From contig JAKJHU010000622.1 of the NCBI GenBank assembly GCA_022316685.1, forward strand, positions 124,001 to 188,000: 64,000 nucleotides of DNA. Reading direction: 5' to 3'. Made by a program: the position numbers and the translations under genes. Below, piece after piece: positions 25,431 through 36,402 of the stretch. The notes under the pieces are model-generated. The model was not told the DNA's origin. It was given only the letters and a program-made list of their open reading frames with translations, and did no database searches. This DNA comes from Progne subis subis. Its lineage: Eukaryota > Chordata > Aves > Passeriformes > Hirundinidae. How positions within the stretch are numbered: position 1 is the stretch's first letter; each line of letters starts with the position of its first letter.

Positions 25431-26560
25431 TGTTGGAGTCCAGGGCATTCCTTTGGCTGCCCTGGAGGGTCACAGACCTGGGCAGGGGGGTCTGGGACCA
25501 CAGCCCAGAGCTCAGAGAGACACTGGCTTTGATCTCAGTCCATGGGAAAAACTTCCTAAACTGAGAGAGGGTTTGCAGGCCACGGGAGTGTGAAAAATAG
25601 TAGTTTAGTTTATCACAGAGTGAAAAAACAGTAATTTTAGGTTCATAGCATTGGGGTGAATGGGGACAAGATGGAGAATTTGGGGCGTTGTCTCCTTCTT
25701 CTTCCTTCTCCTTCCCTCACTCCATTTCTGCTGTGACGTTAGCACAAAGTAGTTAGTGAGGATTGGGTCAGTGTATAGATGACCTTTTTAGTAATAGTGA
25801 TAGACATTGGTAAGAAATAGTAAATAACGAACACGTAGTAATTAGTATAAAAGATTAAGGACTGCCCAGCTACATTCTAAATATAGGGAAAGAGTGGGAA
25901 AGTAAATACCACGGTACAGTATGGGTATTTATTTACTTTTTAAAAGAATCCACTGTATTAAGACTAATGACACTGAGAAGGAAGAAAAAGTAAAGATGAA
26001 GCATAGAATGAGAAATGCCATGAGCAAATATGCCAGAAATATAGTTGAGAACTAGAAATCACCTGCACGGCACCAACACAGAAAAATAGAAACATACAGT
26101 TAAAAATTACTTCAAGAGACTGATCCTCACTGTAGTCTATCTAGCCTTTTCCACTGAGCCAAATATATGTGTATTATGCACATTTTTATAATTTAAAATA
26201 GTAAATTTTCAGAATAGTAGTTAGTAGTTAGTGAGGATTGGGTCAGTGTATAGATGACCTTTTTAGTAATAGTGATAGACATTGGTAAGAAATAGTAAAT
26301 AACGAACACGTAGTAATTAGTATAAAAGATTAAGGACTGCCCAGCTCGGGGGGAGACGTGAGCAGTCCATACAGCTGCAAACATCTCGTTGGACTGTGAG
26401 AAATTTGTAAGATAAGAAACAATAAACGAAAAATGCAACCTTGAAAAATCTACACCTGAAGACTCCGTCTCTTCCTTCGGCTTGGCTCGGAGCTGTGCAG
26501 GGGGGAAAAAGACCCTGAAACCACCTGAATGTTGGGGAAGCTCCCCAGAGCTCCCCGACA
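25431..26560 (+). mobile_element. Solo LTR with internal duplication and 353-bp insert
   Basis: Begins TGTTGGAGTCC and ends CTCCCCGACA (inverted TGT...ACA ends). It is flanked by a perfect 6-bp direct repeat GAAAAT (25425-25430 and 26561-26566), typical of class II endogenous retroviruses. A TATA box TATAAAAG lies at 25846-25853 and again in the second duplicate, and an AATAAAC poly(A) signal lies near 26424-26430, which fixes the plus orientation. The sister copy at 38684-39330 is only 647 bp. This copy is longer because 122 bp at 25750-25871 recurs identically at 26225-26346, with 353 bp of unrelated AT-rich sequence between them. Confidence 0.9.
25872..26224. other. Foreign 353-bp insert inside LTR
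   Basis: AT-rich, with no similarity that I can see to the sister LTR copies or to other parts of the window. It starts about 26 nt after the first base of the TATA box, close to where the U3/R boundary (cap site) should be. It ends where the second 122-bp duplicate begins. Origin unknown: possibilities are filler DNA from repair, captured cellular sequence, or an assembly join. Confidence 0.7.
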
Positions 26561-26566
26561 GAAAAT

Positions 26567-27340
26567 GACTCCAAAATGCAGGAAAGCCCAGATTTGGTGG
26601 TGCTGGGAGCAGAGGCACAGCCCCATCCTTCCCTCCTGGAACTGGCAGAGACTCTCCACGAGGACGGGAAACTTTGGGATCTCTTTGCTCATCTCTCCCT
26701 CGTCCATGGAAGTCTCCAAAGTGGAAAAAATAAACATTAAAAAAATCGGTTTAAAATGAGCGCTGCAAAACCCTCCCGTCATTTTTAACCGGGGGCAAGA
26801 CCCAAAACTTTGTGGTGGTGGCTGTCGGTGTGGCACGAGGAAGAAAATCCTTAAAAGTTGAAAGATTTCTGCTTCTCCCCGCAGCTAAAATCTGCATTTC
26901 CCTGAGCGTGCTCAGGGGGTGTCACCCACCCTGGGGCAAATCCTTTGAGCAGTTGAAAAAGGAAAATAAAAAAAGGGGGGGGAAAAAAATCCAGGCCCTG
27001 GCTTGATTTGGAGAAGATTTGGGGAATTTTTGAAAGCCTCTGTGCTGAATCAGTTTGTCACTGAAATGGGGAGGAAATCAGGAGCCGAGCTCGCTTCTGT
27101 CAATCCTGCTGGAGGCAGCAGATGGGGAGAGCCTGGAAATACCGGGGCTGAGAGGATTTCAGACAAGTTTGGCTTGGGGCAAAAGGCAGCCCTGGACAAA
27201 GGAAAAGGAATTTCTGCAGTTAATTCCCAGCTTCTTGGGCTTGGGAAGGTGAATCTCCTGAAGAAGAGACTTGTTAGCATCAGCATCCTATAGGTCACAC
27301 AGGTGGTTATTAAAATTATAAAAAGGAGTCAAGGAGCAGT
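26567..27340. other. Array remnant, then unique DNA
   Basis: The first 25 bp continue the 21-bp minisatellite. The rest is single-copy sequence without recognised features. Confidence 0.45.
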
Positions 27341-27465
27341 GGGATTTATTTTTATTTTTTATTTTCTATTTTCTATTTCTATTTCTATTTCTATTTCTAT
27401 TTCTATTTCTATTTCTATTTCTATTTCTATTTCTATTTCTATTTCTATTTCTATTTCTATTTTTC
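27341..27465 (+). repeat. CTATTT hexanucleotide array
   Basis: About 15 near-perfect CTATTT units (27370-27462), preceded by TATTTT-type sequence. Confidence 0.95.
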
Positions 27466-27639
27466 TTATTTATGCCACATTCATATTTATTTTTTTTTTA
27501 ATTCTTATTTCATTTCTGTTTTCATTTAAATTTGTATTTGTGTCTTCATTTCGTTTTGGTTTTGTTTTATATATTTATATTTTATAGGTCTATATGTTTA
27601 TATATTTGTATAAACATATTTTACGTAGATATCATTTTC
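27466..27639. other. AT-rich transition
   Basis: AT-rich low-complexity sequence linking two arrays. Confidence 0.5.
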
Positions 27640-28375
27640 TACTTACATTTCTGTTTTTCTTTATACTTAAATTCATTTATATTTATACTTTATATTTATA
27701 TTTATATTTATATTTGTATTTGTGTTTATATTTATATTTATATTTTGAAATAAATGTCATCTATTTCCCAGCCTTTCCTGTTTTTCTTTATGCTTAAATA
27801 CATTTATATATTTATATTTATATTTATATTTATATTTATATTTATATTTATATTTATATTTTGAAAAAAAGTCAGGTATTTCCCAGCCTTTCCTGTTTTT
27901 CTTTATACTTAAATACATTTTTATATTTATATTTATATTTATATTTATATTTATATTTATATTTTGAAATAAATGTCAGGTATTTCCCAGCCTTTCCTGT
28001 TTTTCTTTATACTTAAATACATTTTAATATTTATATTTATATTTATATTTATATTTATATTTATATTTATATTTATATTTATATTTATATTTATATTTAT
28101 ATTTATATTTTGAAATAAATGTCAGGTATTCCCCAGCCTTTCCTGTTTTTCTTTATACTTAAATACATTTTTATATTTATATTTATATTTATATTTATAT
28201 TTCGAAATAAATGTCAGGTATTTCCCAGCCTTTCCTGTTTTTCTTTATACTTAAATACATTTATATATTTATATTTATATTTATATTTATATTTATATTT
28301 ATATTTATATTTATATTTATATTTATATTTATATTTTGAAATAAATGTCAGGTATTTCCCAGCCTTTCCTGTTTT
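27640..28375 (+). repeat. Composite tandem repeat: conserved ~58-bp block plus variable ATATTT run
   Basis: Six full copies and one partial copy of a block containing AAATAAATGTCAGGTATTTC, CCAGCCTTTCCTG and CTTTATACTTAAATAC. Copies start near 27748, 27862, 27966, 28111, 28203 and 28337. Each is followed by a TATATT hexamer run of different length (about 5 to 14 units), so the total unit varies from about 90 to 145 bp while the block stays nearly constant. Confidence 0.93.
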
Positions 28376-28740
28376 CTGCAGACAATTCTGCTTGGCTGGC
28401 ACAGGGTGGGAAGGCGCCTGGACACACAGACCCAGTTTGAAACTTAGACCAGAGCGGCGCCAGAACTGAGGCTTTTACTGGAAATGAGAGGGAAAATCAC
28501 CTTCCATAAAACATCGCAAATCCCGGTTTGCACCATCCTGGGGCAGCTCAGGGAGGGGAGGTTGGGCACCAAATTCCAAAAGGGTTTGAGCGCTTTGGGG
28601 AGATTTCTGTGCTCGGCAGGAAGAGAGCAGAACCTCAGAGGAGCCCGAGAGTGCAAAACTTCCAATCTTTGGGTCTCAGCTGTTTCCAAATAATTCCAAA
28701 TTCATAATAACGTCTATAAAGTGTTATTAATTTTATTACA
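28376..28740. other. Unique DNA
   Basis: Single-copy sequence between an AT-rich array and a CR1 copy. Nothing recognised. Confidence 0.4.
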
Positions 28741-29040
28741 GGGAGAGCTGGGGGTGCTCCCCTGGAGAGGAGAAGGCTCCAGGGAGAGCTGCGAGCCCCT
28801 GGCAGGGCCTAAAGGGGCTCCAGGAGAGCTGCAGAGGGACTGGGGACAAGGGCTGGAGGGACAGGACACAGGGAATGGCTTCCAGTGCCAGAGGGCAGCG
28901 CTGCATGGGAGATTGGCAATCAGGAATTGTTCCCTGGGAGGGTGGGCAGGGGCTGGCATGGAATTCCCAGAGCAGCTGTGGCTGCCCCTGGATCCCTGGC
29001 AGTGCCCAAGGCCAGGCTGGACACTGGGGCACTGGGAGGG
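28741..29040 (+). mobile_element. CR1 LINE, 3' portion lacking its normal tail
   Basis: The longest CR1 stretch in the window. It carries 'ggcagggcctaaaggggct', 'agggactggggacaagg', 'gtgccagagggcag', 'attgttccctgggagggt', 'agagcagctgtggctgccc' and 'tggcagtgcccaaggccag'. The usual last ~80 bp (ending in the ATTCTATG-type tail) is absent. In its place is the GGGAT array that follows. Confidence 0.85.
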
Positions 29041-29159
29041 ATGGGATGGGATGGGATGGGATGGGATGGGATGGGATGGGATGGGATGGGATGGGATGGG
29101 ATGGGATGGGATGGGATGGGATGGGATGGGATCCATGGGATGGGATGGGATGGGATGGA
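29036..29159 (+). repeat. GGGAT pentanucleotide array
   Basis: About 24 GGGAT units with one interruption (GATCCATGG near 29130). It lies exactly where the CR1 3' region normally contains a GGGATGGGAT-like segment, so it probably arose by slippage inside the element. Confidence 0.95.
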
Positions 29160-30794
29160 ATAAAATGTTCCCTGGGCCCTGCCTGATTTTGCAGACAAGC
29201 TCCCAACGTGTGGAAAACCAACCCAAACCTCAGGAAAATCGGCATTTTAGACACATCCAAACACCACAATCCTGCTCTCCCCCCTTTCCTCCTCCTCCTG
29301 GGCCAGGTGTGGGAAGCACGGCGAGAAAGCAGCGGTTGGGTTTGTCTGGAGGGGGAACAATGGGATTTGCAGGCAATTAAAATCCCAATTTGCTCTGAAG
29401 TCACATCCACTCATGGATTTCTGCGCAGGACAAGGCCGGGGCCGTTTCTCTTCCAGCACTTCCCTCCCCGGGAATCCTTGGCAGACACCGAGTGCAGAAG
29501 GAAAATCCTTCTCCAACTCATCCAAAAGCAACAATTTGGGCCTTTTAAAAAAATAATTTGAAGCACCAGCAGTGGTGGGAAAAACTGCCCAGAGCTCCAG
29601 GGCTCGGTGCTGATCGCACAGAGGGGCTGGCAGGGATCCCCAGCACAGCCAGGGATGAATGTGCTCCAAAATTCCACATTGGAATTGCTCAGAAATCCCC
29701 ATTTTCCAGCAGTTTTGCACACCCAGACCTGTGAATATATAGAATTCATATGTGTATGTGTTTAATTATATATTTGTATATTTTATACGTTTATATTTGT
29801 ATATTTATGTGTATATGTCTATATATATTTGTATATTTAGATATTTATATAATATATATTTTATACAAATATATTTATATATTTACACTATGGTTTAATG
29901 GTTTTACATTTATGTTTATATTTGCGTTTTAAACTTCTTATTTTATTTCCTGATTTTTTATTTCTTTATATCTGTATCTGTATCTGGGAGTGATTCAGCA
30001 GGTGGTCGCTTCACCTCAGGCGCCACACCCCAAACCCACGAGTTATTTCGGGTGCCAAACTCCCTTCCCTTTCCTCAGCCCCCCAGCTCCTCAGATTCCC
30101 ATTTCCAGGGCTTTCCAGGCCACAGAAATCCACATTTTTCGCAGCCAGGAGCTGGGATCAGCTGGGAATTTGTCACCTGACCAAGGGACAGGGTTGCAGC
30201 TCCGCAGGGGCTGTAAATTGATTTTTGTCTGGCAGGAGCAGAGCAGCCTCGCTCTGTTTGAGCTGCGCCCTCCTCCGCGGCAGCAGCAGCTTTGGAAGCG
30301 GGGGGAAAAGGGATTTTTTTGGGGGGGAGAATCCTGGTGGATTCAAGGTTTTGTGCGCACAGATGGCCCTGCAGCTCAGGGCACAGAGGGACAAAGGAGA
30401 AGAATTCCCTGTGAGCCAGGGAAAGGCTGGAATTCCAGGGGATTTTGGAATTACGGGACTTCCAGTAATGCTGGACAGCAGATACGGGAGCTGAAGGAGG
30501 CTTGAGACTCAATTTCCCACGGAATTTCCCAACCTCTCCCTCCTCTCCATCACCGCGGGAATGCTCAGGTGTGGCCTCAGGTCTTTCCAGAGCCTCGTTT
30601 TTCCTCCTGGGATCCTCAGCACACCTGGGCACGCCCCGGTGTGGGAGGAAGGGGATGAGAACATCCCTGTGCTCCTTAAATCCCACCCTGCTCCCATCCT
30701 GCAGGGCAGCACAGCCCCAGGATCTTCCAGAAAAAATTGCCCAGATCCCCCGGGATCTGATTTCCTACTGCAGGCAGGGATGGGGCCAGGGAGT
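29160..30794. other. Unique DNA with a short AT-rich patch
   Basis: Mostly single-copy sequence. The AT-rich patch at about 29735-29980 is TATATTTGTATA-like. A 171-codon plus frame (29990-30505) and a 203-codon minus frame overlap each other and show no domain. Confidence 0.4.
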
Positions 30795-31080
30795 AGTACA
30801 TGTATTATATATAAAATATTATATGTATATATATGATATATGTGTGTGTGTGATAATATTATCTGTTATCTATTATCTATTATCCATTATCTATTATATT
30901 ATCTATTATATTATCTATTATCTATTATCTATTATCTATTCTATTTTATATTTTATGTCCTTTATCTTTTATATTTTTTATATTTTATATCCTTTATCTT
31001 TTATCTTTTATCTCCTTTATCTTTTATACAGATAATACATTGTATGTATTATATAGAATATCATAGATAATATATCCAAA
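30795..31080 (+). repeat. AT-rich simple repeats (TATCTAT, TTTTATC)
   Basis: TATATG and TG runs lead into about 15 units of ATTATCT (30855-30945), then TTTATC/TTTATAT units to about 31030. Confidence 0.92.
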
Positions 31081-31214
31081 TTCCAGTAGGTCTGGGGTTT
31101 TTTTTAAATTCTGGGGTTGGTTTGGGGACCAAACTCTTCTTCAGTGCCTTTTATTCACGTTTAAAGACAGAGTTCACCCATTTTGGTTTTCTGTTCAGCT
31201 CTGAGCATTTGCTG

Positions 31215-31830
31215 GGATCCCGGAATCCTGGAGGCTGGAAAACCCCTCTGCGCTCGGATCCAAGGATTCCTCACTTCCCCAAATGCCACATCCAGGGCTT
31301 TGAAACCCCTCCAGGGATGGATCCTGTGCCAGTCCTGGGGATGATTTGTGTGCCCTTCAAGGACTTAAGCTGAGTTTAATGATGTCCCAAAGTCTGGGGC
31401 AGAAACCTGACCCTCAAATTCCAGAATTTGGGAAGGATTTCAGTCCTTTCCCACGCCAGAAATCCGCTTATATGGAAATTCTCCTTCCTGGGGTGCCAAT
31501 AAACCCTCCTTAAATATTTATTTTCTGGAATCCCAGAATCCTGGAGGCTGGAAAACCCCTCTGAGATCAGATCCAACCATTCCTCGTGTCCCCGAGTGCC
31601 ACATCCAGAATTTTGAAACCCCTCCAGGGATGGATCCTGTGCCAGTCCTGGGGATGTTTAAACGATCTTCATGCATTTAAGCTGAGTTTAATGATGCCAC
31701 AAGGTCCGGGGTAGAAGCCTGACCCTCAGATTCTGAAATTTGGGAAAGATTTCAGTCCTTCCCATGCCAGGAATCCCTTTAACTGGAATCGCTCCTTCCT
31801 GGGGTGCTAATGAGCCTCCCTGAGACTCCT
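31215..31830 (-). repeat. Tandem duplication (~313 bp) of a region carrying an antisense CR1 remnant
   Basis: Two copies at an offset of 313 bp, each starting 'ggaatcctggaggctggaa' (near 31222 and 31535). In each, the first ~135 bp match the antisense 3' part of avian CR1: 'tgccacatccag', 'gaaacccctccagggatgg'. The next ~170 bp are of unknown origin. Divergence between copies is roughly 15%, so the duplication is old. Confidence 0.8.
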
Positions 31831-34023
31831 TCTTGGCCAAGGCTCCTTCCAGTTGAAGATTTTCTGCCAAAGCAGCTCCTAATTTAGAACTGCTCTGTCT
31901 TAACTCGAATTTCTACTCAATTGACCTCCCGGGCTCCTTCCTCAGCCATTCCATGGAAAATGTGCTCCGTGTGCAATTCCCAACTTGGCTTTTTGGGGGG
32001 TTTATTTGCTTTTTTTTTTTTTTTTAACTGCTCTGCGCTTGCAGATTCCAGTCTGGAACATGAAAATTCTTCCTGGGCTGGTTTTTATTTTTGCTATTAC
32101 CCTGGGTGTCATCACCTCCAGACTTGGCCAGCTCAAATATCGCTTGGAATTTGGATCAAAGTGCAGGAAAAAAAGGGAAGAAAAGCAGGAAAACGGAGCT
32201 GTTTGGCCTCCCACAGGTGCCCCCGCAGTAACACCCCTGAAAAAGAAAAAAAAATTAAGTGGTTTTTGTGACTTTTAATGAAGATTTAGTAGAAATGAAT
32301 TCATGATGCAATAAATGAATTGCATTTTCAGCTCTGGCCTTGCCAAGGTGCCACAGAGCTGCAGCGTCCCCCAGCTTCAGCCTTGAATAAAAGAAATAAT
32401 AGAAATAATTATAAATTATAAATAATTAAATATCCTTATCTCAAAAATGAAGAAGGGTCAAGCCTGGGGGGTCTGTGGGGGGATTTCTCTGGAATTTCTC
32501 AGGATTTCTCTGTCCAAAATATCTCAAAATTGGCTGAAAGAGAAACCCATGAATGATCCTTGGGATCCCCCCTTGGATTTGGGGTTCCCTCCTTGGGATC
32601 CCCCCTTGGATTTGGGTTCTTTCTCAGGATCCCCCTTGGGTTTGGTGTCTTTCTTCCTCTAGGGAAAAGCTGAGTTTAAACCAGGGCTGGAGTCTTACAA
32701 AAGGGAATAAAAACTCTCCCCTAGCCTGCAGGGATGATGAATTCCTGATGTTTTTCAGGAACTTTGAGGGAAATTTCTCCCAGGAATCCCCACTCTGAGG
32801 TCCGACGCCACCAGCGCTGGACTAACAGAGCTCCTGCAGTTTGATTCCTCAGGATTTTTCAGAGCCTCCATCAGAATTTACCTCATTTAACCCACATTGT
32901 GTCCAGTTTCCCAAAATTCCGACTATTTTTGGACAGAAAAACCAGGATGAGCTGCTCAGGGCATTTTCCCTGCCCTCTATTTGAGCATAAACCTGGTTTT
33001 TTTTTTTTCCTTGGAGAAGCCTCCAGGTCAGGGAGTGGCCTTGGGACACAAAATTTGATGGCACCACAGGAAAATTTGAACATCAGCAAAGATCCTGTTC
33101 CAAATTGTCCATCCTGGAAGGACAGCCAGGAAATTTGGGGCATCAACTGGAATTTTTTGGGCGTTAGGAAGGTGCTCAGCTGGGAGAACCTGACACAGCA
33201 GGATGGAGTGGAGGCAAGAACAAAACATTCATCAGGGGATTAAGCGAAATAATAGAATTAAAAATGAATAGAATTTTAAAATTCCTTAATTCCTTTTAAA
33301 ATACACGTGGAAACCGTTGGATTGTATGTGGTTTGTCAGTGTTTGAGGACAAGCTGAGGTTTCCCAGCTGCTCCTGAGGTGAGGAATGAGGCCACAGGCG
33401 TGGTTTGAACCTTATTCCCCAAATCCCAGAGCAGGATCTCCCAGGACGAGCCAGAACCAGCCCAGGGAGGCGAAGATCAGGCTCTACCTTGCACTCCTGA
33501 AGAAAACCCAGAAATTCCCCATTTAGGAGAGAAATTTAATTAAACTGCTCCATTTTTTAATCTCGCTGTTTAAATACAGGAACGAGAGGCTCGGTTTTTA
33601 TGGATGTCAGGAGGAACATCAGTTCCAGGTTCCGTGCAAACCACAGAGGAAGTGTTTTCATTTCCAACCTGCAGAGTTTCTCCTCAGCTGAAATAACCTT
33701 TTTTTTTTTTTTTTTTTAATCCTCTTTGTGCTCCCACAAGCCCAGAAATCTGCAAGGCTCCCAGGTTTTAATTTACCAGGAGGTGTGAGAGAAGAAACAC
33801 AGAATTCCCTCTTTTCCTGCTGCATCCCTGAAAATGAGAGCCTCTCCTCCGGGAATGGGGCCTTAATGAGCCATCCCTTTTTTATTAATGAACTTTAGGA
33901 ATGTTTCTTTACGCTGGTTTGGTTTAATTTTTTTTTTTTTTTTTTTCCTAATTGGATTATTAAGCAATGTCAAGCATCGATGTCTGAGTGGTGGGAGGTT
34001 CTCCATTAATTCCTCCAATTAAT
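31831..34023. other. Unique DNA
   Basis: About 2.2 kb of single-copy sequence. Minor items are T runs (32011-32028, 33700-33718, 33930-33946) and a three-copy repeat of ~35 bp with GGGATCCCCCCTTGGATTTG at 32558-32652. No exon is supported. Confidence 0.45.
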
Positions 34024-34125
34024 TGGAGCAGCCTGGGATGGTGGGAGGTGTCCCTGCCCAGGGAAGGGGTGGAATGGGATGGGATTGAAGGTCTCTCCCA
34101 ACTCAAACTGGTGTGCAGTTCTGGA
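34024..34125 (+). mobile_element. CR1 LINE, short 3' fragment
   Basis: Contains 'ttggagcagcctgggatgg', 'gggaggtgtccctgcccag', and 'aaggtctctcccaactcaaa' before a degraded tail. Confidence 0.85.
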
Positions 34126-35580
34126 AAGTCTTTGCTCATCGTTATTTAGGTGTCGGTAACTCTTTATCCTGTCAGCAGTTTAAGGGGGTTTTTTGGGGGG
34201 AGAAAAAAAGACGGAATAATTACTGGACCTTGATTTGGTCAGCAGGGTTTGGAGACCTCCAGTGCCACCTTTCCAGGAGGCAGGATTGATCTGGAATCAT
34301 CCCAAATTCCCATTTCCACTGGGAAAATAAATGTCCCCGTGGAATGAAGGATTTTGGGGGCACCACTTATCTCTTCCACCAGCCTTATCTCCCTTCCAGC
34401 CCCAAGATAAGGCCCAGGAACTGGGGGGAGCACCCAGGAGTTGTCCAGTCCCATTTCCCAGCACTTCCAACGCTGAATTCCAGGCATTCAGAGCTGTCCC
34501 AGCTCCTGCTGGATTATTTTTTCCCCTCCCTTCACCACAACCATTATTCAGGTCTTAATTACACCCAGCAGTTCCTCACCACCAACCCAGCAATAACACA
34601 GCCTCAAAACTCCCAGAAACTTGGATTTCCCTACGAAAATGGGAATCCAAAGTGTCCCATCCTGCCTTGGGATTCTTCCAGGCCGGAGAAGGGATGGGAA
34701 AGCAGAGGGAAAGAGCTGCAGAGTCACTGCTGCCTTTCCACCTGGGGAAATCTCCATTTCACTTCCACTCCCAGCCCAGGCAGGATGGAATTGAGTTTCC
34801 TTCCAGTCCCCACTGGAAAATCCCCCCCTCCTCCTCCCCGTGGCCAGGAATACCGCGGGAATGCTCGGGAATGCGGGATGGAAGGCGGGGATGCTGCGGG
34901 AGCAGGGGGTTACGAGGTGTGGCAGAACCAGCCCAGGGCTGTCCTGCCCGGGCCTGGCACAATCCCAAGGGCTCCTGGCAGCTGGATTCGCTTTAATGGG
35001 AACAGCTTCCCTGCGCTGCATCCAGATTTTCCCAGAAAACAGAACCCCAGCATGCCCAGGAGCTCGTTTTCAAAGGGCTGCAGCGAGGAAATGTGGTTTT
35101 CCCTCCTTTGCCGTGCAAGGCACAGGAAAAGGGCTAAGCCTGGTTTTAATTTAACCCCTTCCCTACAAACAGGGATAATTAACCCCTTCCCTACAAACAG
35201 GATAATTAAATCTTCCCTGCACCTTCGGGAAATGGGGAGGATTTCACAGGAAAGAGAGGAACCAGCTGCCTGCCGCACAAAGGAGCAGCAGGGAAGGTTT
35301 TCCTGGGAAAAGGGGGAGGCAGAGGAAAGCCCTGCTCCCAGCTGGGTCTGGCTGGGATGGAGCTGAGTTGTGCCCGGCGCTCCCCAGGGATGGATGGGGA
35401 GAGAGAATTGAGTGGGCTGGAGGTCTGGTCCTGACAAAACCAGGAATTTTATGCCTGTGGCATCCCAGAACTTTCTTGTGAAATCTCCAAGCACACCATT
35501 GGATCAGGAGGGGGAGAAGTGGGGCTGGAAAGAAATGGTGGGAGGATCCATCCTGCTCCCAGGAATTCCTGGAGCATCTG
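34126..35580. other. Unique DNA with a long non-repetitive open frame
   Basis: Single-copy sequence. A 340-codon plus-strand frame (34344-35366) is the longest open frame outside arrays, and shorter minus-strand frames overlap it. I recognise no domain, signal or splice context and do not call it a gene. A small duplication (CCCCTTCCCTACAAACAGG-like, 35153-35204) lies inside it. Confidence 0.4.
35543..35579 (+). repeat. Short tandem duplicate split by the LTR (left copy)
   Basis: About 37 bp (AGGATCCATCCTGCTCCC, then AGGAATTCC and GGAGCATCT) recurs at 36252-36292. Removing the LTR restores a simple two-copy tandem repeat, which supports the LTR boundaries. Confidence 0.7.
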
Positions 35581-36224
35581 CGTCTTGGTTTGGAAAGACA
35601 GGTGTCCGCCAGGGAAAGCCGGAGCTTCCTTTGGAATGGAGAATGCAAACCCCCTTCCCCCCAAATTATTATCATTTTGTAATTAAGGGGCTCTCAGGCA
35701 AAGATACAGGAATAGGAACAACAGTTCTTTACTAGGAATGTTGAAAATACAAATGCAGTGAAGCAAACAAACAAACAAACAAACAAACAAACAAATCCTA
35801 GAAACCCTTTCAGAGTCAGAGCAGGACCTGAGCGCTGTTGCTCAGGGGTTGGTCACAGCCCAATGCAGCCCTCCTGCAGTGCCAGGGGTGGTTCTGCTGG
35901 AGCAGAGATGATCCTGCAGAAGGCTCCAGCGGTGCTGAGATGGCTCCGGGGTTCCTCTGGCAATCCCGTGCCCACGGGCTGTGCTGCTGTTCCCAGTGCC
36001 AGGTGTGATCCAGGTGGGAATGCCGGGCTCCTCCCCTGGGTGCAGCATCTCCCGATGGATGATGGCATTGTCTCAGGCACGCAGTGAGCCTGGATGGGCC
36101 AGGGACAGCAGAGATCCTGCAGGGAGGATGGGCCTGGGAGGGGTGAGAACACTGCCACAGCTGGATCAACAGCTGGCAATAGAATCCAGACTTTCGGTTA
36201 CATCTTGCATTGCAGCCCAAGACA
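35581..36224 (-). mobile_element. Solo LTR, ~644 bp
   Basis: On the minus strand it begins TGTCTTGGGC and ends AACCAAGACG, so the 8-bp ends are inverted repeats with one change (TGTCTTGG / CCAAGACG). Flanking ATCTG (35576-35580) and ATCTC (36225-36229) look like a 5-bp target duplication with one mismatch, which would fit a class III (ERVL-like) or related element. The minus strand carries a TTTG run (about 35764-35796), then a 'agtaaagaactgttgttcc' stretch that I recall from songbird LTRs. No internal sequence remains. Confidence 0.75.
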
Positions 36225-36324
36225 ATCTCCCATGATCCTGCACTTTCTGGAAGGACCCATCCTGCTCCTCCCAGGAATTCCAGGAGCATCTCCCACCCCA
36301 CTGGCTCCTGCTGCTGCCTGGAAA

Positions 36325-36402
36325 ATATCTCCACTTTTCCATATGTCCAGTTTTCCATATCTCCAGTTTTCCATATGTCCAGTTTTCCATATCTCCACTG
36401 CG
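36325..36402 (+). repeat. Short minisatellite, ~18 bp unit
   Basis: About four units alternating CATATGTCCAGTTTTC and CATATCTCCAGTTTTC. Confidence 0.9.
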
